DNA of 64,000 bases from Xenopus tropicalis (taxonomy: Eukaryota > Chordata > Amphibia > Anura > Pipidae), in contig NC_030677.2 of the NCBI RefSeq assembly GCF_000004195.4, positions 99,972,829 through 100,036,828 on the forward strand. Direction: 5' to 3'. Position numbers and translations under genes: made by a program. A model generated the notes under the pieces. It was not told where the DNA came from. It saw only the letters and a list, made by a program, of their open reading frames with translations, and did no database searches. Of the stretch, positions 55,793-64,000 are shown piece after piece. Each line of letters opens with the position of its first letter. Position 1 is the stretch's first letter.

Positions 55793-56430
55793 GGCCTCTT
55801 ACACACAGGCGTTCCTACCTGTGTTCCCTCTGTGGTGGGCATATACATCCAGGCAAGCGCTAAGGCTGATGCCACGTGGCGTTTTTCCGCTGCGTTTTTT
55901 CTAATTCTCTCGGCGGCTGAAAAACGCACAATATCATCATCCATAGAAATAACTTGAAAAGACTCGAAGCAAACCACACAATGCGGAAATACGCTAGAAA
56001 ACGCCTTAGCACGGATTTTTCAAGCGTTGGCTGAAATACGCCAGTATTTGCACAGCAAGCTATTCCTATGTATACGCAAAGGCAGCTGCCAGACCTAGCG
56101 GAAATACGCAGCGTTTTTTGCTATTTCGCACTATTAGCACCATGGAAACGGGATTTGCTTACATCACCAGTACTAGGCTGAAAAACGCCATAGTCTCGGG
56201 CTGTGTGGCTTGTACGGCTTTTTTAGGCTGAGAAAATACGCAGCGGAAAAACGCCACGTGTGGCATCAGCCTAAACATAAGCATCCAGTTGCTTTCCAAC
56301 TGTGTTTGGTGATTGCCTACGTCCCAGTAAGTATGAACTGATAGAATAGACTGGGCTACATTTCTTGTGTTTTGCTGCGGAGGACCACATAAAAGATCCA
56401 CCACAGTGGAATGCATGTGTGTAAGAGGCC
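55793..56430. mobile_element. outer MITE (GGCCTCTTACACACA ends) split by a second MITE
   Basis: It starts GGCCTCTTACACACAGGCG and ends GCATGTGTGTAAGAGGCC, good inverted repeats. The left flank is TTA and the right ATA. The element at 55864-56271 lies inside. Confidence 0.78.
55864..56271. mobile_element. palindromic MITE (GGCTGATGCCACGTGG ends), nested
   Basis: It starts GGCTGATGCCACGTGGCG and ends CGCCACGTGTGGCATCAGCC, flanked by TAA on both sides (55861-55863 and 56272-56274). The arms repeat GCGTTTTT/AAAAACGC many times. Confidence 0.88.
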
Positions 56431-57630
56431 ATAAACTGGAAAAAAAAAATAATAATTTCATGGAATATGACCTTTGTATTACATTTCTGCGCCAGGTACC
56501 TACATTGTGAGGTCAAAGGTCAGACAAGCCATACAGTGCATTTTTACGGAATCTATCTATATATAGTGCAATTATCAATAGCAGACCTCTACAAGATCGA
56601 AAATGAAATCAAAGAACTGATTGGTTGCTCCAAGTAACTGCATTTGTGCAGTTTAGCACAATTGACATTAAGCAGACAAATGTCAATTTGCATCTGCAGT
56701 GCTAAAGCCATTGCTGGTGATTTATTAATTTAAAAGTTGTATCTTAAAAAAAGCTGAATAACAAAAGTGTCACATGCTTCTACAGGAGGTTACATTTATA
56801 ATATTTCAATTAATTTTACATAAATTCATAAATAAACATGCATGTGAGAGAGGAATTCAGTAAGAGAGCAGTATATAGGTGAGGCAGTGCTGGTTCACGA
56901 GAAACAAAGATACCCCCAATTTCAGCATGTGATGGTGGGTCCTGTTCTTGAGCAGGGATGATTGCGCTTAATCCTGCAGATTTTAGGGATGACAAAATAG
57001 AAGTTATGGGTAAGAGGAGTGGACTCCCCAGTCATACCTCACACAATTACTTCTTGACTGTGCCGATAGCACACCAGTGGCTATGGTAAGAAATGAATTT
57101 GTGAGTCAGAGCATTTAATCCTTTTTATTACTTATAGCAAGATGGTTATAGTAACATGTGGTATTATATTAATGATTAACCCCCCCCCCCCCCTCTACTA
57201 TTAAGGATTGCCATGCCCAGTGTTGTGCTGAGGATCATATACACTTGATGTGTCACAGGTGTATTCATCATAGTGAAAATTTCTCCTGGATTTTGAGCAA
57301 CCGCCTCTAATCCTGTGAACAGCAGGCCTGTCGCTCCATCCAATTCAATGATCTCTTTGCCTGATCACCTTCTCTTTTTCCTGGCTAGCCATAGCCAGCG
57401 AAATGTACAACCCTGTCCTTTCGAACTTTTCCTAACGTCAAACGCTATCATTTGACGTCAGCCTCTGGATATTTTTAGGAAGGTTGGAATTTCAACATCT
57501 TGTATAACAGAGAACTGATATTTTACACCCTCTCAGTCCACCTATCAATTTCTTTTAACGGAACTCATTATTACGTTTAATAGCTGATAGTGGAATCTGT
57601 AAAGAGCATTTCTGTTGTATCACTTACATG
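56431..57630. other. intergenic sequence, nothing recognised
   Basis: A C run of about 14 lies at 57180-57193. Otherwise no recognised content. Confidence 0.45.
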
Positions 57631-57699
57631 TATTAGAGCTTTACCCAACAAATGCTAAGCATAGACACACATCAACAGCCTGGTCTTTGGTTTATATTA

Positions 57700-58012
57700 T
57701 GACTTGATATTTTTTGATCTGCACTGATCTACCTCATTCTTGCTGCTATATGGCCCTTACCTATGACCCCTTACCTTTGCCCATTTGTGTCTGTTAGTTA
57801 CCCTTCCCATATAGATTGTAAGCTCTACGGGGCAGGGACCTCGTTCATCTTGTTTCTGACTTATTGCAACTGTACCTTGTATTTATTTGTATTTATTGTT
57901 GTACTTTGTATTTATCCATTATCTTTAACCCCGTTTGTATTAATGTATTCTACTGTACATCGCTGCGTACATAAGTAGCACTTTATAAATAAAGATATAC
58001 ATACATACATTC
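57700..58012 (+). repeat. L2/CR1-like LINE 3' end
   Basis: AGATTGTAAGCTCTACGGGG followed by CAGGGACCT is typical of L2-type LINE 3' regions. The copy ends in AAATAAAGATATACATACATACAT, a short tandem tail. The same 3' end occurs on the minus strand at 9137-8990. No reverse transcriptase remains in this 5'-truncated copy. Confidence 0.8.
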
Positions 58013-58554
58013 TATATATGAAAACCTATTTGCTTTTGAATCATTGCTATTAAACGTATTGCTGCTTTTCATGCTGCCTATATTGTTCACACATGCTATC
58101 GTTTATGTGACTGTGTCTAGTCACTGCTATTTGTGTGGTTTTATGCATGTATATAACATGTTCCCAGGAAGCCCGGGTGGGGTAAAGTCTGCCTTGTGAA
58201 TGAGTCAGTCCTGACTCCTGTCACCTGCCCAGGTGCGTTGGAAGGGTGGATGGCAATGACACACAGGATGTGCACATTCCAGCCAATGACACACATGGCA
58301 GAAATTAATTCCTCAAAATGTAGAACTCCCAAAATACCAGTGGTGGTGAATCTGTATGATCATTTCATATGTCACGTGTCTCATGTGTTCCACTTATGTT
58401 GCATGTGTCACTTTCCTGGCAGTTACATTTCTTTTCAGTAAATGTGAACACGTTGCTTTGGGTTTTTTTTTCCCAGACATGCTCCTAGGAAGGAAAGGGT
58501 TAAAACGCAGCCGAACATATCTGGCACTCCTTCGCTGAAACTCCCCATAAGAGG
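58013..58554. other. intergenic sequence with paired AP-1-like motif
   Basis: TGAGTCAGTCCTGACTC lies at about 58201-58217, an AP-1-like TGAGTCA next to an inverted GACTC. No gene was found. Confidence 0.4.
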
Positions 58555-59250
58555 CTGTTTGAGGTGTGATGTGGCGGTGGAAGGGAGGAGACTGAAGCTT
58601 GTAGGAGCCGGGGTAACTGCTAGTGAGATAGGGAGGAGATGACGGCAGGAGAGAGGAGGGGGTTGAGGGCTGAAAACGAAGAGAATTAGGAGGGGGAAGA
58701 GTCCTTCCAAGAAAAAGCAGAACAGCCTGGGAGGAAGGGAGGGTAAAGGAGGAGGGAGTTGCGAGATTCTGTTTAACATCTTCACTGCCTCCTAACCCTG
58801 ATATAATACTGCACATTCCATGTGTCTAATTCTCAATCAGGGGTATTTCTCATCACGATGCGGCAGCCATGCCTGAGATCGCTTTACCGAAGGAAACAGC
58901 ATGGCGAGAACCCTCATTTGAGAGAATAGAAATATGGTTAATACCAGTTTGAGGGATTAGTGCAAATCTGTCTGATGATTTGCTCGGCAGTTCTCATCTA
59001 TCAGCCAAGAACTTAATGCTTGTACGCGATTAGTCGAGTGTAAGCATTAGGCATTGACAGAGCCGGAGCGGAAGGCAAAGAGTTAAGCGTTGGGTTGTGA
59101 CGGTCGCAGCTTGGCTGAGTCACACATGTGACGCGCACAGGAGGAGCTGCTGCCGCTGCGCTGCTGGGACCTGATGTGACCTCAGCGTGACACATGGCAG
59201 CAGTGGGAAGAGCCATACCTGGAGCCGGTTTAGTCGGAGAATAGGAAGGA
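58555..59250. promoter_or_regulatory. possible regulatory region upstream of midn
   Basis: This is a purine-rich, then GC-richer stretch amid AT-rich DNA. From 59031 to 59220 it holds CpGs, a TGAGTCA site with GC before it (about 59114-59122) and GTGACGCGC. It shows none of the MITE ends found around it. It could be an enhancer or an unannotated first exon of some gene. Only base composition and motifs support this. Confidence 0.3.
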
Positions 59251-59734
59251 AGGGGGCTGGGAGAACCGTGGACAATAGTGAAATGAAACTCCTTTTCTGG
59301 CAAACACATATCCTACACCCTCAGGATAAAGAGGCAATCTACCCACTTGCTTTGGCATGCTGACCTTTAGCACCCAATGGAAATGGTCAATGGAATGTGG
59401 GTGGGACAGCACGCTGTGAGTCACTTGCTTCCACAGTTGCCATAGGGCTGCTAATAGAAAACTTGCTGCCAATAGAGAAGGATAATAATTAATATATGAA
59501 TTCTAATTATTGTTTCCAGAAAGGTGGCCCTTCTATATGTTTCTATCAGCTTGCTGTCTATAGATCCACAACCACTGGAAAATGTAACACATCTGTGGTT
59601 TTGCTTTTCTAAAACCCCATGAACTGAACTTATAACTTCACCTTTTTAAAGAAAAAAAAAAAGATTTTTTTTTTCTAGGTACAGCTGAAACAATATTACA
59701 TCAAAACCAACATACAGGCAAGTTTACAGTCACT
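59251..59734. other. intergenic sequence, nothing recognised
   Basis: AT-rich with an A run and T run near 59650-59680. Confidence 0.45.
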
Positions 59735-59995
59735 TAGCTCCAACATGTAATACATACGTTTGTCACAAGTTCCACCTGCCCCAGTTGAGAGTATATTCTT
59801 ATTTCTCCATCACACACACTAGGGTTACATTCATCAGGAGCCAGTCCACCTGCCTTTAGGTTTTTGGAGTATTGTAGGAAACTATTGCCCAGAGGAAAAT
59901 CCACAGATACACAGGGAGAACATACAAACTTCCTGCAGGTAGAGCCCCTGGTTGGAATGAAAGAGGTGGAGCACAACTAACCACTGGGCCACCAT
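59735..59995 (-). repeat. tRNA-derived SINE with V-SINE-like central domain
   Basis: On the minus strand it begins GGTGGCCCAGTGGTTAG, an A-box-like tRNA promoter element. A B-box-like TTTCATTCCAACCAGGGGC follows about 40 bp later. The body includes TTGTATGTTCTCCCTGTG and GATTTTCCTCTGGG, then CTACAATACTCCAAAAACC, resembling the conserved domain of V-SINEs. The 3' end is truncated. Confidence 0.7.
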
Positions 59996-60093
59996 GTTGA
60001 CCTGCCTTTGTGATCGTGCAACCACCTGGGACACCACAAGGAAATTGTGTACCCAGTTAGCCTGAGATAACGGCAGCTTAAGAGATGCCTTTA

Positions 60094-60342
60094 GGGCTCT
60101 CGCACACGGGGAGATTAGTCGCCCGCGACAAATCTCCCTGTTCGTGGGTGACTAATCTCCCCGGATTGCCATCCCACCGGCAAAATTGTAAATCGCCGGT
60201 GGGATGGCATACATGGCGGCCGGGTATGCCATCCCACAGGCGATTTACATTTTCGCCGGTGGGATGGCAGTCCGGGGAGATTAGTCACCCACGAACAGGG
60301 AGATTTGTCGCGGGCGACTAATCTCCCCGTGTGCCAGAGCCC
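60094..60342. mobile_element. GGGCTCTGG-family MITE
   Basis: It starts GGGCTCTCGCACACGGGGAG and ends CTCCCCGTGTGCCAGAGCCC, flanked by TTA on both sides (60091-60093 and 60343-60345). Directly followed by the element at 60346. Confidence 0.9.
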
Positions 60343-60345
60343 TTA

Positions 60346-60632
60346 AGGTGGCCATACACGTTACAATTACAATCTTTTCATCGCTGAATTGTCAGATATG
60401 GAGGTAGAAACAATAGGAATTCTACCCCTATCTGATGATTCAGTCCTTAACATTTGCCTTTGCTTGGGCACTTTCAAGGGCACCCAATCAATATTTTCTG
60501 TCCTGTCCTATCAACGAGACAGCCAATATCCAATGCTTTTATGATATTGGTCGCCTCGTCAATCCACCATACACGGACCGAATATGGTACTAAATCTAAT
60601 TTCATATAATATCGGTGCGTGTATGGCGAGCT
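60346..60632. mobile_element. AGGTGGCC-family MITE
   Basis: It starts AGGTGGCCATACACG and ends CGTGTATGGCGAGCT. TTA lies on both sides (60343-60345, shared with the preceding element, and 60633-60635). Confidence 0.82.
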
Positions 60633-60635
60633 TTA

Positions 60636-61177
60636 GACTAAACCTGTTGCAACTTTGTGAAATTTAAGGAAAAATACAAAAGAAAAATAAATTTTATATT
60701 CATTCCTTATTCCCAGTAGACAAAAGGAAGTAAACGCCGATTGTGAAGGAAGACAATATTTTTTTGCTGTTCCTCATTCCACTTAGTATGAATTTTATGA
60801 CATAACCAACTAATCATGTCTCATTTTTCATGTCCAACAGTGGTATATAGAAATTTTACAGAGAAAAATCAAATGGGTGTGGATTTTAAAGAAACAATTC
60901 ACATTCCATTAGATGTTACAGACGGTTTTAACCCACACATAAAATAAACCAGTTGTAGTTTAACATACAGTGGTATGTACAAAATCCATCATGTTCACCC
61001 TTTCCAAAACACTCTAAAATCCAGTCAGATTCTAGGCCAAAATTAGATGGTTAGGCATCCACTTTTGAATTCCATCATTGAATCACTTATGACCATCGCC
61101 TGTGGTAGGAAATGTTATTATCCTGACTGCCCTTACAATAAGGATACCCTTGTTTCAGAACTTATTTTACTCCTTTC
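60636..61177. other. intergenic sequence, nothing recognised
   Basis: No gene or repeat boundary seen. Confidence 0.45.
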
Positions 61178-61180
61178 TTA

Positions 61181-61522
61181 AGGTGGCCATACACGCACCG
61201 ATATTATCGTACGAAACCTCGTTTCGTACGATAATCGGTGCGTGTATGGCATGTCGGCGAGTCGACCGATATCGCAGGAAGCTGCCGATATCGGACGACT
61301 CGCCGATCGGACAAGTTTGAAAATTTTGATCGGGTGCCATAGAAGGCGCCTGACCAAAATTCTCCCTTCAGAGCTGAATCGGCAGAAGGAGGTAGAAATC
61401 CTATTGTTTCTACCTCCTTACCTGCCGATTCAGCCCTGAATGGTGTGTGGCGGATCTTACGATGTTTCGTGCGACCGATGGTCGTACGAAACATCGTCGG
61501 ATCGCCACGTGTATGGCCACCT
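61181..61522. mobile_element. AGGTGGCC-family MITE, best-preserved copy
   Basis: It starts AGGTGGCCATACACGCACCG and ends CCACGTGTATGGCCACCT, flanked by TTA on both sides (61178-61180 and 61523-61525). Inner hairpins include ATCGTACGAAACC/GGTTTCGTACGAT near the left end and a second GTACGAAAC arm at about 61460-61495. Confidence 0.92.
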
Positions 61523-61525
61523 TTA

Positions 61526-62882
61526 ACAAAGGTTACCAGATCATGTGGAAAACTGGGACCACGTAGAAAATCAGTGTTGAAAGGCTGTAATGTTTAGAGG
61601 CACAACATGTAAAGTGTCCCTGAGGTTTCAGGTGACCTAGTAATTTTATTCTCAGCAGATGGCCTTATCCTTTGCATTAATGACTTGTCTACTGAGAAGA
61701 CCTGCTCTAGAACCCTTAACTTTACTTCCTGTAATCTGCTACTCACCTGTTACTGCTGTATCCACATGCTGCCTGCTAGAATCCAGGGAGTTAAGTCATG
61801 GGGAAACAACAAAATGCAGGAGTAGCGGAACAAAGGAGGGACTTGCAAAGCAGAATGCTGTGCTACATCAGACTTGAACTACTGTGTATTTTACCCTGCC
61901 CCCCAATACCTGCCACAATTCTGCAACCCATATTGACCTGACCCACTGCAGGACTGTAACCTGCCCTGTCCTATTAAAAATAAATGAATTAACAACTGTT
62001 AATATGTATTTGTATATCTTTTTGGCACATTGATTATTTAACATTATCCAACCAAAATTTTCTAACCTAACCGATCGCATGGTACAAACATTATCGGGAT
62101 GATAATTCAGAGTGTATGTATGGCCAAGCTTTAGTTAAAAAGTTATACATCAGATATAAACCAAGAGATAATCAAGGATCTGGTTGCCTGCTAGGACTAT
62201 TAAACATAAATACAATGCTATCTAAGGCTAAATGAAATGTATTGTTTAGGTCCAAATATATGGTAGCCAGACCCATGGTGTTTAATAATACTGGGTCCCC
62301 AGATGTTGGTAGAGCTGTAAAGAATTAATGCAATAGACCCCTTATCTGTGGAATATATGTACTCCTTTGAATCCATTTAGCCTCATTTAACTACAGATAG
62401 CCCCATGGCATAGCAGATTGAGGTATACAAACCTAGTAAACCAGTCATTTTCTCTCCATATACCAGTATAGATAACTTTGGAGTATTTAATAGAGAATTC
62501 AAAATAAAACCATTATCACACCCTGGAAAATATGCCCCATAAAAAAGTAGACATCATACTCAGGCTCCTGTACGTATCCTGTAGCAGTAGGTAGGTTGAG
62601 GTATGGATGTACTATGGACATCTGGCATGCTAAAAACCCATCCATGTGTGACTTAATGACCTCTAGTGGCTAAACATAAATATGCATACAAAAGAAGGAA
62701 ATAATTCCAGGGTAATCGTGTTATTTTTCCCAATGGCTGTATATCAACAATATTGCATATATTTTATACAAGAAATGTGCACTTGCACATATTCCTTGCT
62801 AAGGCTAAAGGGGTACATTGATTTCAAGTGCCTAATCTTACTTTATTACTTACTTACCTTACTTTATTAAGTTTTTTTAGTC
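61526..62882. other. intergenic sequence, nothing recognised
   Basis: A weak AGGTGGCC-family end (GTATGTATGGCCAAGCTTTAG) lies near 62114. No gene. Confidence 0.45.
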
Positions 62883-62885
62883 TAA

Positions 62886-63115
62886 AGGTGGCCATACACT
62901 GCTGACCTTTACAAAACTAGCAGATCTGGGTCCGATGGGCTCTGTGTGTGGGTGGCTAAATCAAACCCAGATGGGCCAACAATTAAATCATACACTGGGA
63001 GCTACGGAGCATCAGTAAACAACTGATTTGCTACTCTTCCACAACCAATTTTAAACCTGAACCATTGTTGAGCCCCACTCATGGGCCAATAAGCTGCTGA
63101 AGGTCTGGATGGCAA
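62886..63115. repeat. AGGTGGCC-family MITE, right end decayed
   Basis: It starts AGGTGGCCATACACTGCTG after TAA. The interior (CATGGGCCAATAAGCTGCTG) fits the family. The right terminus cannot be located. Confidence 0.6.
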
Positions 63116-64000
63116 AAATCCCTTTGGTGGACCCTTGCAGCCCATCTGAAACAAATATGACAAAACTGCCACCAAAATGGAACTGATAGAAATGAACTTA
63201 GGGTGCTTTTCTGAGTACTTTTGCAATTTGTAATTATTTTTTATTTCTAGCAATTTCTGTGATTTTTCTGAATTTTCCATTTTTAACTGCTAATACCTTA
63301 TTGCTAAATGAATACAAGAAGTATATACAAAGTGCATAGACAGTGTCTCTGACAGTTTGACCTTCAAAGGAATCTACTGAAACTGTCTAAAACGGCTAAT
63401 ATCTCAGAAACCACTAAAAATTGAATGTAAAATGCAAAAGTGCTAAGAGGACTACTCTAAATAGATTTTCATCAATTCATATTTTGGGGTTTAGATCCCC
63501 CTTAAAGCTGTGCATATACCCAGCAGAAGTAAATCTTTTCCTGACTTGTCCACCCATGGGCAGCAGTCCATGTAGATCTGTTGGAAATACTGTATCCATA
63601 GCCCACTGTGCTTTTAGCCACATGGGATTTTAAAGCCTCCCAGATCAATATCTTACTGTGCTATGATCAGACATTAGTTGATGCAGGTATATAAATAAAT
63701 ATATTAATTCTACCTGACCTTTAAGCTTACTAAATCCACTACAGTATAGCTGTAGTTATAAACAGTTACATTTGCATATCATTCTCACATCCAGTATTCC
63801 AGAAGGTACAGTTTAATCCAAGGGTACTAATTCTGCTTCTTTTACCATGTGCTCAACTGCCAATGGATGCATTAAGAATTACTCACAGTGCCCACCACTG
63901 CAGGTTTTCTTTTTTTGACTGACTGATTCAAACCCCCAATCTAATATCACAGAAAATAATGGGCAATCAAGAGCAGAAATGCCAACCAGGATCCGAGGTA
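63116..64000. other. intergenic sequence with a T2-like right end
   Basis: TTTGGGGTTTAGATCCCCCTTAAAG near 63482 resembles a T2-type terminus, without a clear partner. No gene was seen up to the window edge. Confidence 0.45.

Noticed and set aside
58394..58816. 140-codon minus-strand Ser/Pro-rich frame
   Set aside because: Arises from purine-rich low-complexity DNA; no conserved pattern.
59947..59991. Possible functional tRNA gene from A/B-box-like motifs
   Set aside because: No cloverleaf can be drawn; the B box is degenerate and the downstream body is a SINE.

Overview
The window is eukaryotic and almost certainly from a clawed frog (Xenopus, perhaps X. tropicalis). It is AT-rich and intron-containing. 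It is packed with short inverted-repeat elements (MITEs), many ending in TTAAAGG, the signature of the Xenopus T2/Kolobok-like MITEs. The one complete gene encodes a protein that aligns along its length with vertebrate midnolin. Assignment to Xenopus is inference from repeat style and protein similarity; no database was searched.

The gene is midn, on the minus strand, with its start codon at 51207-51205 and stop at 43293-43291. Seven coding exons with GT/AG introns and matching phases total 1362 nt, or 453 residues. The order is N-terminal ubiquitin-like domain, first Catch segment, Ser/Thr/Pro-rich linker, second Catch segment, Gln/Pro-rich stretch and C-terminal basic helix. Exon 5 has a tandem NAGNAG acceptor. 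A likely promoter with two CCAAT boxes and a CACGTG E-box lies at 51208-51425. The 3' UTR probably runs toward about 41245. No other protein-coding gene was recognised: human neighbours of MIDN such as CIRBP and ATP5F1D are not evident in the flanks.

From 1 to 41 kb the sequence is intergenic and repeat-dominated. It holds T2-type MITEs (4780-5370, 5866-6900 with a second inserted inside, 12689-13007, 14949-15526, 24009-24430, 39005-39366). It holds several families of palindromic MITEs with 3-bp TTA/TAA duplications, as in PIF/Harbinger elements. Two hAT-like elements with clear 8-bp duplications carry a minisatellite (3428-4365 and 35640-36763). There is a minus-strand L2/CR1-like LINE remnant (about 8990-10256), a Tc1 transposase fragment (13192-13404) and an almost complete but disabled 1567-bp Tc1 transposon (32966-34532).

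From 51.4 to 64 kb, upstream of midn, is a second repeat-rich intergenic tract: more palindromic MITEs, an L2-like LINE 3' end, a tRNA-derived SINE with a V-SINE-like domain, and a purine-rich to GC-richer stretch at 58.55-59.25 kb that could be regulatory.

The most striking structural theme is nesting and edge-to-edge packing of MITEs. Elements of one family repeatedly lie inside, or exactly at the TTA/TTAA end of, elements of another, so the insertion order can be read from target-site duplications. I found no rRNA, tRNA gene, CRISPR or prokaryotic-type system.
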